A DNA stretch of 64,000 bases from Anthopleura xanthogrammica (GCA_964019055.1 OZ025212.1:15177590-15241589), one strand, 5' to 3'; positions 26,372 through 57,858 are shown, counted from the stretch's first letter. A program made the numbers and translations. Notes: generated by a model from the letters alone, not told the origin.

Positions 26372-29355
26372 ACTAAAACTTGATGGTAAATATATAAAGA
26401 GGAGCTTGACGCCGATGATTTTGTTCGTCGTAAATTATTAAGAAAGACCGAGTTGCGTGGGAATGTGTTAGAGCAATGAAAGGGTGTGGCGATGGGCTTG
26501 ATCCCATTAAAGGAAAACCGCTGGATATAAACACCACAATAATCGTTTCGGTTGAGTGATGCATCAAAAGGGTAACTGTGCCTCAGCGATAATACCTTGA
26601 TAAACGGAATACACCTATTAAAGGTCAGTCAGTCGGTTATCTGGTCCGTAGATGGATACACTTATAGAATAGCGAAGCAAACATCGAATTATTAGACCTC
26701 ACAGAGTGTGATATTCCATCACTCTTCCTATCTGTTATTGATGAATGAAGACTTTGATATCCCATTCAACACAAATTACATGGGTATCATTCAAAGGGCG
26801 TGGTCCAGTAGTAAGGTCGACTTCTCACGGAAATGGCTTCAACTGACCCCTTAATTAATTCTAAAGAGCTAATACTTGTACTGATCTTAAAAGTGCAGGA
26901 ACTAATTGGAACAAGATAAAGTTAATTGGTAACGGCAGGGTTTTTGATTCCACTAAATCTTACCCTTATGTTTGAATTAATTGCTTAAAATAACCTAAAG
27001 GCCATGTGTAACAGTCAGTTATCAGGGAAGACTTGAATAGACCTCTAAATGACATATTTGTTGACAGCAGTTCAAGGAGGTGAATGGAATGGAATGGGAA
27101 ATGGGAAATGGGAAGGGATTGGGAAATGGGAAGGGATTGGGAGTGAAGAGGAGGAGGGATCATGGGGGATGGCCTGCACAGCACTGTGAATCCACAGCTG
27201 CCCCCCTCCTCTGGAAAAAACTTTTTGTTGCCAATTTGGATGGCAAGAGGCTCATGCTTTCATTAAAAATGCAACAACAGGTATTTGTTAAGATTCCATG
27301 ATATTTTCAATGGGAGAGAGAAAGAGAGAGAGATAAAGAAAGAGAGAAATAAAATCTAAATTCAAGCTAAAAAATTTAAGAAATATGGAAAGAACTATGA
27401 GGCAAATCAATGTGAATTATTCAGATTTTAAATATGATGGTTAGCTCCAGGAAAACTGGTATTTGAATATAGACTCACTGATACCAGAAAATGTGGGATT
27501 TCTCATAAAGAAAGTACCAGAAATCCTACCTCTTTCTAAAAGTTAAAATAAAGGCCTTTCATTGTGAACTGCACATGCTTTGATTTTTTCTTACGTAATG
27601 CATGATCAAACCAGACATATAAAAGAACTTTGTTAATAATTTAAAAATTGATAACTTGGACTTGGTCTTTTAATTATCTTACTGTTGTTGGATAAATTTC
27701 TAAGGTGTTTTAAGGATGTTGTAAGTGTATCTTTACTTAACTAAATAGAATTTAACTTCAATGAACTTGAACAAAACATTGGTGGATTATTGATGAGTGG
27801 GAAGTTTAAACTACATTGATTAGGATTACTTAGACATAACAAAAATATATATATACATGAAACGCATCGTAATCACACCTGTTCCCCTAAAACCACATGT
27901 GAATATTGCGACAGATCAATCAATATTGCTCTGTTTATAAAATATCACGTAACTAGAGCTGGTACATTATAGATTAGTTAGACTTGTCCTGCTGAGAGCA
28001 CAGCCGTGGTTAGGATTAAAGTTTGTGGGTGGATGTACTCATATCATGAAAACCATTCAACTCTTATTTGAGAGTATATATATAAGTTATACGGTCCTGC
28101 TGATACTATATCCCCATTATAATCTACTGGGTGATACTTTAAAATCACTCAGTATACCTTGTTGTTAATTAATGGCTTGCAAAACAAGCCATTTTTTATA
28201 AAAGTTACAGCTATTGTACTTATCATTATAAGTACAAATTTGTTGCTATATATCACATCCCTGATATATTTTAGTTAACCTAATAATTGTCTTTTTAAGT
28301 TATTGTTCTGATTTAAACTTTTTGTTAGCTGTCACAAGCTTTGTTGCCTGCCTTCTTTTTTGGCAAGATTTTTCTTTTTTGACAAGATATTTTTATCCCA
28401 TTTCAACAATAAAGCGTCAATAGAATCCATGCTAATTTAGCACGCAATTGTTAATAATTTATAAATCACTATGGTAATAAGTATGGTAGTACTACTAGGG
28501 GGTCCCAGTGCAAGAGACCCCCCTTCGTCAACCTCCCTAAAGCAGACCAAATATTTTGTAGGACTCCTTGGCCAATTGGCTTTACAAACATTAACTTTTT
28601 TCATAAATACCACGTTACACTTTATCAATATGACAAAACATTTCAACTTGCCTTTCTATTTTTCTTCTTGTCCCATTGACCATTAACTGGATGACAAAGG
28701 GATCCCAATATTATATTCCTTTAAAAACAAAATGGCGGTCTATCCTTAATGCAGGTCAAAATACAGGGATATTTTCAAGAAAGTAGAAGTGAAAACCCCA
28801 CTTTCTTAGAGTATTTAACTTAATTACAAACAACAAAAGAAAGAAAAGGGTAAAAATTTCTTTGGAAGGCAACAAAATGATGAGAAATGTCGCTTGCCTG
28901 TCTGAGTGATTAAAAGGCGTAGGATCTTTGTACATACCTTGTACAAAAAGTTTTAAAAAAAGGGCGTAGAATTCTTCCTCGAGGACCATAAAAGTTATAG
29001 AAACCTTCAATGAATCGTAAGAAAAAGACGAATATAAGAGAAAAACATTAAAGTATAAAATAAACTGCGTAAGAAAGTAAAATATTTTGACTCACGTGTT
29101 GAAGGTTTATGGCGGGAAAGTGAGGAGCATTTTAAAGTCTGCCACAGGGAGCCCAAGCAGGATTTCATAGATAAATAAAGTATTGAAATAAAAAAATATA
29201 AATATGAAATATAAAAACAGAAAAACATAGTATCCATTGATGTTTGGTCAAAACTTGAGCAGAAAAATTATTACAAAGTGAATTGCTTGTCAGACATCGA
29301 GATTTTTAGGGAGTTTTGAGTTAGAGATTCCACCTTTGTCATTCGGCTCTCTCCC

Positions 29356-29373
29356 CACCCCCCCCCCCCCCCC
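29356..29373 (+). repeat. C-homopolymer tract
   Basis: A run of cytosines, interrupted once by A, within 29353-29386. It could form a G-quadruplex on the minus strand and is prone to length error in sequencing. Confidence 0.9.
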
Positions 29374-29540
29374 ACCCCCCCTCCCCAAAAACACATTTAT
29401 GGCTACACTATTCTTAAAGCTAATAACGCATTTTTTTTGCTCCTTAAACCTCAAGATTTAAAAAAAGAAAAAGTTTAGGAAAAAACATTTCGCGCCTTTT
29501 TTTTTAATGATATCGGACCCGCAAGAGTTTTCTAAAGACT

Positions 29541-29622
29541 TTGTTGATTGGTCCTTGGTACCAATAAAACATAAGATTGATTTTGATTGGTTCATAAGTA
29601 ATTATCACGTTGCTGTGGTAAT
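29541..29622. promoter_or_regulatory. Candidate WDR64 promoter elements: two CCAAT boxes and an X-box-like site
   Basis: Two inverted CCAAT boxes (GATTGG) lie at about 29546 and 29585, and GTTGCTGTGGTAAT lies at 29609-29622. The latter has the two-half-site layout of an RFX X-box (model GTTGCCATGGTAAC; 11 of 14 identical, one of the differences in the loose spacer). It sits about 160 bp before the ATG, the usual place for X-boxes of ciliary genes. Functional role is inference. Confidence 0.4.
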
Positions 29623-29777
29623 GGGACTCTACAAAGCCCTTCGACTCGAGGGTTCCATGTTTACATAAATACGACAATTCTATCGACAAGATGCATGTAA
29701 TCATGCCTTAAACATCAACCAGTTAAAGCTGATTACTACTAAATTCGATAAACACGTATGGATCGAAAAGAACTACT

Positions 29778-49298
<19,521 letters not shown>

Positions 49299-50010
49299 CA
49301 CTTCCTTGCTGGTCATTCAGCGGAGAGATTAGTACCTCCGATGTGACCAGCGACCCAAATGACGTCGTTATACATATTTAGTTCGTCGCGAAAAACTATT
49401 TCACGATCAGTAGATTTTGCTACCCGTGATACAATTCATGGTTCAGACTTAGACAAAGAGCAAACCAATCACCGTTGCAGCAGTTTTCTCAGTGGAATTG
49501 AAACCTTGTCCATAAACAACTACACAGTATTTGCTTTAAAAAGCACCACAAGGATTAAGAGGCAATTTTATTTTATTTTTACAGGACAGTAAACAATTGT
49601 AACAATTTATAATCAATTTTCCACAAATTAGAGTTCTGAGATTTCCTAGCTAATTTGTTGAGCTTGTGGGGCATAGCAACGGTAACTAAGGGCAGTCAGA
49701 ACCATAATTTCTCATGATTTGATTGGACGGATGGCATCAATTCCATGTCGTGACATTCTCATGTCATTATACCTTTTTTCAAGAAAGAAAAGGGAATTTC
49801 TTGCTGTATTTTAAATATTGTAAATAGGGTATTGTTGGGTCTCAACTCAGTGATAGGAAAATATATTTAAAAGTAATGTTTATAGATTGTGCATGATGTT
49901 GAAAAAGGAACAAAAATTGCAAAAAACATTGTGAAACACACGTCAGAAGACTTTTATCTTATACCCAGAAGAAACCTTTTTTACTCGGCTTGTTTTTTCT
50001 TATCAATTTA

Positions 50011-50016
50011 AATAAA
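50011..50016 (+). terminator. Poly(A) signal for the WDR64-like gene
   Basis: AATAAA about 710 bp after the stop, the first canonical signal downstream on this strand. Confidence 0.5.
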
Positions 50017-50054
50017 AAAGAAATCCAATGTCAGTATTTTTGGCCTAAAATCAT

Positions 50055-50055
50055 G

Positions 50056-50098
<43 letters not shown>
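50055..50098 (+). repeat. (TCAA)11 microsatellite
   Basis: Uninterrupted TCAA units just beyond the WDR64 poly(A) signal. Confidence 0.95.
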
Positions 50099-50099
<1 letters not shown>

Positions 50100-50482
50100 G
50101 TTTATTTAAACATGTATCGTCCAGGAGCTTAAAGAGCTCGTTCAAAATACGAACGTGTATCAAAATACGAACATGCATTTCTTTTATCAATTTCGAGCAT
50201 TTAATTTATCTCAAAATGGCTCAATGATACTTGGAAACCTCGATTACAACAATTACATAACCATATCTATAACACTTCAGTCCCCAATTCTATTTCAGTC
50301 GATACCTTAGAACATTATCAAATATGGCGATGCTGTCCACATATGAAGCGACTGCGAATCTGAACAGTAAATTTTCACATGGTTTTGATATGCAATGTGC
50401 AAGCACGTCTAGGTTTCCTGTTGTTTTTTCAGAAAATACATAGTGCTGTAGCGCAGTAAGGCAGCGCGAAGCATTTACGGCT

Positions 50483-50711
50483 ATGCCGGAGATTTCGGCC
50501 CCAACACCGCTATCCGAGGATTTACAGACTGATAAGGAAGCTCGGCCAAAACCTAAGGAAGAGGTTATTCTGGTAAATAATGAACAGGGAAATCAAACGA
50601 ACTATCAGAAAAAAGATTACTCTGTTATTTTCGTCTGCTGTAATACTTTCATTTCCATAGAAAATGTCGGAGGAAAAATTATCAGGTGAATTTTTAGAGG
50701 AATTAAAATAG
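50483..50711 (+). CDS. Possible two-exon small protein, 46 residues
   Basis: Exon 50483-50572 encodes a start and 30 residues (MPEISAPTPLSEDLQTDKEA then RPKPKEEVIL). It ends at a GTAAAT donor. Exon 50661-50711 follows a TTTCATTTCCATAG acceptor, encodes KMSEEKLSGEFLEELK and stops. The joined product is charged, without signal peptide or membrane segment. A strong acceptor at about 50432 suggests a further 5' exon. I do not recognise the family. It may instead be a relic of a larger gene, or a chance arrangement; the amino-acid composition and clean splice phase argue mildly for coding. Confidence 0.35.
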
Positions 50712-50782
50712 CGTAAGGACTCACTTTCCCATCACGATTCGTGCTAGAATTTCGAGCTCAAGTACATTGGCTATTCGACTAC

Positions 50783-51103
50783 TTTGTAAGAGCAAACAGC
50801 CCATCCTCCTTGTTTACTCCTGCTGTTTGTACAACAAGTTAATCTCGTTGATTTTTCGTATTTATGGTCCAAAACACTATACGAGGAAACCAAACGCCAC
50901 TCACTGAAGCCATTCACTCTGACAAATCTATTAAGTTGTTTTTCCTTGATGGCAAATTTGTATCGCTTTTATTTGTTTAGAAAGAGACAAAAACACTCGC
51001 CAGGACTAACCAGGACTCACTTTGAGGGTTTTTTTGTGCTGCAAGGAACCGTTATCAATCCTGATTGAACAAAAATTTTCTCTTTTTTCTTCTCTTTTCC
51101 ATC
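50783..51103 (+). promoter_or_regulatory. Upstream region of FREP-A, shared with FREP-C
   Basis: From 50838 to the ATG this matches 59090-59350 closely: GAAGCCATTCACTCT, GGCAAATTTGTATCGCTTTT, TTGTTTAGAAAGAGAC, and AAGGAACCGTTATCAATCCT. It is therefore the duplicated promoter and 5' UTR. No clear TATA box. Confidence 0.65.
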
Positions 51104-53192
51104 ATGAAGATTTTGTTGAGCGCTGTACTTTTGGTGGTTACATTGGTAAGATAATGATTTTACTCTTCGAAATTGATTTCATTCAAAAGTTAAAGAATTG
51201 GATTCGTTTTTCTTAAGAGTGTTCCCTCTTTTTTTTCAGACTTTGGTTTCATCCGTAGAACCTAAAAAGGAAGGCAAAAAATTGTCTGTTCGATGTCGAG
51301 TAAGTAAACCAGAAACCACTAAAAAATGCCTTTTGAATTTTTAATTTCATCTTCATAGTTTTGCCTTCGTGCAACAAATATTCACCATATTTCACAAATA
51401 GTTAAAATCCATCTATTAAGTTTTCACAGCGTGGGACAATCACGGCGAACGAAAGGTCCATGCTTAGGTGAAAGCTCAAAGATCGAATTAGAATTTAGAA
51501 GTTGATTTTTGCGGAGACAGTAAAACCATGCAGAGAACCTGGAGAAATACCCTTGAAGCACAGGAGAGAACCAACAAACACCCGTGCTTCCCTAAAGTTA
51601 AGTTAATAGGCATCATCCTTCTGTTGTAGGGAATGACAATTTCTCATGGCTTTGATAAGCAAATCAAAAGCGAAACTTCTTATAAGTAATAGCATGACAT
51701 TTCGGGTGATTAGTGATTAAATGTCCCCGAAAGCCGAGGGAGGTTTTGTTGAAGTCCCGACGCCGAAGGCGGAGGGACTTTAACTAAACCTCCCGAGGCT
51801 TGAGGGGACATTTAATCACTAATCACCCGAAATGTCATGCTATTAGTTTGTAATATTATGATTGCAGAGGAATAAAACTGCTCTTAGGAAATATGTAAGC
51901 TTTCGTACGATGCATAAATTACAAAGCTGTTGATATGCGGCATACTTTAGGGAATTTGCCTTTGTTAAATGCGACAATGGCGAATTGAACCAGCATTCAT
52001 TCATTCGTGGTGCTTTATTTTAATTCACTTTGGTTGGCCTAGAGCGGTATTAATGAAATGTTTTCGAACCGTCGTGATTACGTCACAAACAGTAAGAAAA
52101 ATTCCCGATCTAGTCAACGCATGCGCAAAGATTACTCAATGGGTCCCACAAGTGCTGGGGTGTTGAATAGTGTGTACTGAAAGGTCACTGCTCAAAATTT
52201 TCGATTGGGTCGATGCGACCCAGCCATGGTCCCGGTGATTGTCATGTGAGGGACCATGCCTCATGAATAGTGATGAGGGATATTTAGTCTAAACATCCCT
52301 CATGGTTATATTCATTCATTAAACTAAATATCCCTCATCACTATTCATCCAGGGGGATGTTAGACCTTAAACATCCCTCTGGAAACAATGGATCCCGAGG
52401 TAATCATGATATTACTACTTAGTAATCTTAAACTCCAAGGACTTGTTAGCTCTGCAAATAATTATAATATCCTAACCTATACCATTAACTGAAGTGCATT
52501 TTTTTTAGGGTGGCTCCTGTCCACAACCTAATCAACCAAACCCCTTCCAACCGAAATCTTGCCTTGACTACCTGAACAAAGACCGTGACTCCAAATGCGG
52601 TGTTTACAAGATCTACGATAACGCTGGTAATAGCTTTCCTGTCTACTGTGATATGAAGACCGAGCCAGGAAATGCCTGGACACTCGTCATGTCTTGGAGT
52701 AACAAACATCGATTATTAAGTCAGTTCAGGTCCACTGTTTTTAAGCTAAACGCTCCTGTCAAAGAAAACGCACCAAACTTCAACCTGTACCGGCAGACGT
52801 TGTCTCGTATGCAGTCCATCAAGAGTCACTCTACACACTGGAGAGCCACGTGTAGTTACCCTACACACGGGGTAGACTACAGGGACTACGTCAGCGGTAA
52901 CTTCAAGGACTTTGAAATCATGACATACATCGGTGCTGGAGCTTGCAAGAAAGTGGAGTATGTCAACATCCGTGGACATATCGGTATCCACACGACCGCT
53001 AAGTGGTGGCAGGTTCTGAATTCGCACACCTTGCACATTGATAGTAGCCAAAAAGGCTGTGGATTCGTGCCAGTCTCAGGATCAGTGTCAGGCGAAGATA
53101 ACTTTGGTTTCCCTAATAACATCAACCCCAAGTTCCGCTGTACCGCTAACGACAAGTCAACAACCCAGTGGTGGTTCGGTGGTCATCTTTGA
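51104..53192 (+). CDS. FREP-A: secreted fibrinogen-like domain protein
   Basis: Exons 51104-51145, 51240-51299 and 52509-53192; all junctions phase 0; 261 residues. Residues 1-19 form a signal peptide (MKILLSAVLLVVTLTLVSS). A short Lys-rich segment follows, then the body. Residues 64-92 (SKCGVYKIYDNAGNSFPVYC, then DMKTEPGNAWTL) are the start of a fibrinogen C-terminal-like domain. The rest, with STHWRATCSYPTHGVDYRDY and a C-terminal WWFGGHL, departs from vertebrate fibrinogens and resembles anthozoan proteins such as the fibrinogen-like skeletal organic matrix proteins (from memory, unchecked). Nine cysteines of the mature chain are shared by all three paralogues, so it is probably secreted and disulphide-bonded. 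A binding or matrix role is inference. It is convergent with FREP-B. Confidence 0.85.
51500..51595 (-). mobile_element. SINE body fragment in FREP-A intron 2
   Basis: GCAGAGAACCTGGAGAAATA, CAGGAGAGAACCAACAAAC, the same body phrases as in the WDR64 introns. Confidence 0.55.
51687..51845. mobile_element. Long foldback element, 159 bp
   Basis: TAATAGCATGACATTTCGGG with TGATTAGTGATTAAATGTCC at the left is the exact inverse of the right end; inner parts also pair (GGGAGGTTTTGTTGAAGTCCC with GGGACTTTAACTAAACCTCCC). The whole element can fold as one hairpin. FREP-A intron 2. Confidence 0.9.
52265..52346. repeat. Foldback element, 24 bp arms
   Basis: GAATAGTGATGAGGGATATT with TAGT pairs with ACTAAATATCCCTCATCACT with ATTC. 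FREP-A intron 2, 160 bp before exon 3. Confidence 0.9.
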
Positions 53193-53345
53193 ACAAGAAA
53201 ACCGTTACCTCAGATTAAAATCCTAACTTACCTTCATTAATGATTAACTGAGAGTACTAAAAGGAATAATAATAAGGAATAGATGTAAAACTAAAGGTCT
53301 ACAACAAAACTATTAATGACAATTGATAAACAACTTGTTGTAAAC

Positions 53346-53351
53346 AATAAA
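53346..53351 (+). terminator. Poly(A) signal for FREP-A
   Basis: AATAAA 154 bp after the stop. Confidence 0.6.
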
Positions 53352-54188
53352 CCGTACAAGACTGACTTCATAATACTTTAATCTGTTTGTTGTAAACAAT
53401 GTTAAAATTGAGATAAGAATAAAATATAGCATGAAAAAAATTAGATCTCCTATGGTATGTTTCCTTCTACCACAGGGTTCCCATCCGTAAAACATAGCAT
53501 CTCAGTGACGTGGGGAGGAAGAAAGCAGAAAGCGAGCATATGTGAAATTCTTTTTGATATTTCAATTATTCTTGTGAAGTGAGATGATCGTAAGAAAATT
53601 TCTGATTCCCCCTCGTGTCAACGAAAATGTCCTGTGTTTTTCTCGATGGCCTGGATTGGAGTTCCTGTGGTTTTGGCGCCAAAACTTACGCGCGGGTTAA
53701 TTGGGTTGTCAGTACAAAATGCAGTTTTGACCAATGACTGTTTACGTGGCGGTACTGAGGATGGTTTACTTCCATCATGAACACTAACTAAGATATTGGA
53801 GTTTTGTAGCTAGATTCAGTATAAAATCGCTATACATCTCTATCAGACTTCTGGATGGGTTTTTCAATAATGTCCTTTATTGTCATTTCGATTTACAAGC
53901 AATTAAAATTATTTGACAGTAAGTTTACTTTATTTTAACGCTTGCATGCATTCGTTATTTGACTTCAAATTTAATCTATAAGCTTTACTGTTAAGGTGAC
54001 AGACTACAGTAGAAAACAATTGAACGGTCTTACCCCGGATCGCGGGCGAACTCATGATTAACCGCTGAATCACCATGGCAACTACTATTTTGAATTCAGT
54101 CAAAAAGGCAAAACTGTTAACGTTAAAAAAGGCGGAGGTTTCGTACGTTAATCCTTCAGTGTTTAAGATACTCATATCATTCACATCA

Positions 54189-54194
54189 TTTATT
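54189..54194 (-). terminator. Poly(A) signal for FREP-B
   Basis: AATAAA on the minus strand, about 100 bp after the stop. Confidence 0.55.
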
Positions 54195-54294
54195 CTTTTA
54201 TGTCTTAAAGCAAGCGTTGCTTATCGTTAACTAACATAGGCCGGGCCGTTCTGGTCTGCTATCACATCTGCATGGGTAGGTAGGTTTCTCTTGT

Positions 54295-56813
54295 TCAAAG
54301 ATGACCACCGAACCACCACTGGGTTGAGGAGTTGTCGTTAGCGGTACAGCGAAAGTTGCGATTAATAGCGTGATGGAATCCAAAGTTATCTTCGGTTCTT
54401 ACTGCTCCTGCTACCGGTACGAATCCACAGCCTCTAGTACTACTGTCAATGTGTAAACCGTTGCGGTTCAGAATCGCCCACCATCTAGCGGTCGTGTGGA
54501 TACCCATATGTCCACGGATATTGACATACTCTACTTTCTTGCACACTCCAACACCAAGGAAGGTCATGATGTCAAAGTCCCTGAAGTTTCCCCTCACGTA
54601 GTCCCTGTAGTCTACCCCGTGTGTAGGGTAACTACACGTGGCTCTCCAGTGTGTAGAGTGAGTCTTGATGGACTGCATACGAGACAACATCTGCCGGTAC
54701 AGGTTGAAGTTTGGGATGTTCTCGTTGACAGGACCGTTCTGTTTGAATGGCAACAGTAGAAACTGTCTTATCAATCTGTATTTGTTGCTCCAAGACATGA
54801 CTAGTGTCCACGCATTTCCTGGCTCGGTCTTCATATCACAGTAGACAGGAAAGCTGTTACCAGCGTTATCGTAGATCTTGTATACACCGCATTTGGAGTC
54901 ACGGTCTTTTTTCAGGTAGTCAAGGCAAGATTTCGGTTGGAAGGGGCTTCGTTGATTGATATTAGATTGTGGACAGGAGCCACCCTACAATCAAGAAAAA
55001 TGTTTAAAATTTCACTCGATCAGTTAACTTTGTCCCTGAATACAGAATTACAGAAAGCATGCAAGTTGTTGTTATCCAGCGGACTAACTTTCCCTACTAG
55101 GAAAACTAGCTACAGTAGTAGCCAAATGACATAGAAATTGAATTTCAATTAAGACGGGTCAGTGCAAGGCCAGATAGAGTTTTTAAACTAAAAGAAGAAC
55201 TGATTTCATCCAGGGAGTAATCCATATTCATTCTTGAAGAGAGAGAAAGAGATTAACTGGTTCGGACATGACTATCTCTCCTAATCCGCTGCGATGGCGC
55301 GGCCAAGATCATGATTAGGTGAAGGTGGTCTAGAAGGAAGGACGAAAATTCTTGAGGCCCTCAAAAGGCACAAAACCATGGATAGGGAAAGAATATTATG
55401 TAATATTTTCGTTGTCAGGAGCCATTCCACTCTCCCTATTTTAATAATTGTGTTCAGTTGTCACTTACCTTACAACCAAGTGGACCCCAGGCCTGAAACA
55501 GAAAATGTGTAATAAATAAAATATGTTTTGGTTTGACGTCCAGCTTTTCCTGTCTTGTTTGTTTGTCAGTCATATTTTTCTGCTTGCCTCACCCTGTTCG
55601 TTTGTTCGTTTGTTCGTTTGTTCGTTTGTTCGTTTGTTCGTTTGTTCGTTTGTTCGTTTGTTCGTTTGTTCGTTTGTTCGTTTGTTCGTTTGTTCGTTTG
55701 TTCGTTTGTTCGTTTGTTCGTTTGTTCGTTTGTTCGTTTGTTCGTTTGTTCGTTTGTTCGTTTGTTCGTTTGTTCGTTTGTTCGTTTGTTCGTTTGTTCG
55801 TTTGTTCGTTTGTTCGTTTGTTCGTTTTATTTAAAATACAGGCACAGCAGAGTTACAAAAGTTTGGATATTTCTAAATGCCTAAAAATTTTCATGAAATG
55901 CTATTAATTGTTGATATCTACCTTTATATTACTGACCATTAAAGCTTATGAACTCTATGGAATATTTGCTCTTAAATGACAAACGTCAGTGAACACAAAT
56001 TCAAAACAAAATGATTTCATCTGTTTTGATTGACTGACTCATTTGAAAGCATATACAAGTCATTCTATCGCTCGTTTCGGGTAAACAAGTAACATCACAT
56101 TGGCAAGCCTGTGAGTTTGAAAACTTATTTAAAAACTGTTTTCTTTTGTTTTTGTTATCGGTTTTTCTTTTTGTTAGCAAGAGTTTAAATTCAATTCTCG
56201 ATAGAAGGTTCCATTTCAGTGAGTTTTTCAACATTCACTGCCTAAAGGCATTCAAAATCTGTTTTCAGTCTGTGACGAATTTAAAGGCATAAGTCACCTA
56301 TTTTTTTATCGTTAGTTTAGGGAAAACATAGAAAATCAATTGGAAAAGAGTTTAAAAAAGAATCTCAAAAATTTGTTTACCTTGAAATTAGTCTTCTATA
56401 AAAAAAAAAGAAAAAAAGAAAATAAACGTAGCAACCGGTACCTTGTTTTGGACTTTAAAGATATCTGAAGTAAGTCTCATTAATTATAAGTATTTTTTTC
56501 CGCATTGCTATTTGTTTCAAATTCTACAAGTTTAAGAAACTTCTCTAGTCTAAAAGTCGAGAAAAGAATGCTACTCTTAGATAGGGACTGATAGATGGCA
56601 TCGCTATGTCAATTCGTACATCAACAGCGGTTTGTAAAAGTATTTAAAATAATCTTTGAAAGTATCCCGAAAAAAGTATGCCGAATTTGAAAGCATGGAA
56701 GGATTAAGACCAAGAGTGAAAGTAAAACTTTGACTCACCCGACGCTTTGAGATGGCCCCCGAAACTGAGCTGCAAACAACTGCAAGAAGAATAACGATGA
56801 TAGCCTGATTCAT
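54295..56813 (-). CDS. FREP-B: secreted fibrinogen-like domain protein with an unrelated leader
   Basis: Exons on the minus strand: 56813-56739 (MNQAIIVILLAVVCSSVSGA then ISKRR, a clear signal peptide), 55492-55469 (24 bases, AWGPLGCK), and 54984-54295. All phase 0; 262 residues. The body exon is a paralogue of FREP-A and FREP-C with the same fibrinogen-like start (SKCGVYKIYDNAGNSFPVYC) and WWFGGHL end. Exons 1 and 2 are not related to those of its neighbours, yet the micro-exon also supplies one cysteine exactly four residues before the next conserved one, as in A and C. KR-R before the body could be a cleavage site, which is speculative. Start chosen because the signal peptide begins there and an acceptor-donor chain links all three exons. 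Confidence 0.8.
55469..55492 (-). CDS. FREP-B 24-base micro-exon
   Basis: Bounded by a TTTCAG acceptor and a GTAAGT donor on the minus strand. It encodes AWGPLGCK in phase 0, so inclusion or skipping keeps the frame; skipping would remove one cysteine. Confidence 0.65.
55599..55826 (+). repeat. (CGTTTGTT)n octamer microsatellite
   Basis: About 28 uninterrupted octamer units in FREP-B intron 1. The repeated FVCSFVRL-type frames are artefacts. Confidence 0.97.
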
Positions 56814-57858
56814 GCTGCTTGATCGTCAGATTCAACGTAAAGCTGAGCCAAAAGTGATGCTGATACAAACAGTGCTATACTGTAAAGTGACTGCGATTTA
56901 CATGACCAACATATTTAAGATCAGACAACCAATGAGATCAGTGAAAACTTTTCAAGTCATTTGTCAAGTGATTTGCGTCATCACTTGTTACGAGCATAAT
57001 ATTTACAAAAACGTGTAATAACACACATTTTCTCGAACATACAACAGTCATGCAGAGTTTAATGAACTTGAAACGGGAATTAAACAACCCCCTTTTCTGA
57101 GAATCTAGATCGAAGGTCCTAGAATTTTAGCCAAGATCTATTTTGAAAAGCTCAGTAGAGATTGCCTTGACTATCGTTATTTGAAATCATCCCCAAGAGA
57201 ATAAGATAACAAAAGACATGGCGGCCATGTTGGCGGATGATATAACAAAAGTGACTAATGACAAATCTTTTGTTAAATTTATCCAAGATGGCGGCTATGA
57301 AAACCATCAATAAGGAACTTTATTTTTAAAACCGGTAACATTTTCGTAAACACTTGTAATTTGATGCTCAACTGCCAATGGCGTTCCTCTTGGTTTACCA
57401 ATGAATTGCCCGTCTCCTATTCTTTTACTCGATGCATAATGGATCACGTCTTTGGTCAGGAATCAGCAGTATTCTATCGAGTCTGCGGTCACTGATCCAT
57501 TGAACTGAGCCCATTAAATTCCTTCCACACGGTTTGTTCCCTGACATAGTTACAAGTAACAGCTATGTCGGGCTCCTACCAGTACTTGTTTGGGGCTGAG
57601 CAAGGAGGAAAGTCAGAAGCGGTATAACTTGAAGTGTTTTGTAAACTAAAGCAGGTTTCTTTCAAGGGAAGTACTTTCGTGGAGGACCACGACCTTTTAA
57701 AACAAAGAATGAACAATAATTTTACTATTAACTTTTAGCAATTTACAATTATGCTAATTGAAAATTGAAAAACTCAAGAAATATGAACATGTACGATGTT
57801 ATATTATTACTATAAATATAGATGATATAAATATGACAAAGTATAAATAGAGATTATC

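Larger units (their letters stand above)
23437..29777. other. Intergenic region between MEIS and the WDR64-like gene
   Basis: The first part is probably MEIS 3' UTR; no convincing poly(A) signal was placed. It contains three ~43 bp direct repeats (23573-23680), an inverted-repeat element (24710-24887), a minisatellite (25485-26371), a purine-rich GGGAAATG repeat (27080-27150) and a C-homopolymer (29356-29373). The last 250 bases are the probable promoter of the WDR64-like gene. Confidence 0.6.
49299..51103. other. Region between the WDR64-like gene and FREP-A
   Basis: It holds the WDR64 3' UTR and poly(A) signal, a (TCAA)n tract at 50055-50098, a possible two-exon micro-gene (50483-50711), and about 300 bp of upstream DNA shared with FREP-C. 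Confidence 0.6.
53193..54294. other. Region between convergent FREP-A and FREP-B
   Basis: Two 3' flanks. No gene recognised. A poly(A) signal serves each strand. Confidence 0.6.

Noticed and set aside
52746..53155. Minus-strand frames opposite FREP-A, and similar ones opposite FREP-B and FREP-C
   Set aside because: Shadows of the conserved coding exon; they recur in all three paralogues for that reason.
55523..55907. Phe-Val-Cys-Ser repeat frames
   Set aside because: Translations of the (CGTTTGTT)n octamer in FREP-B intron 1.
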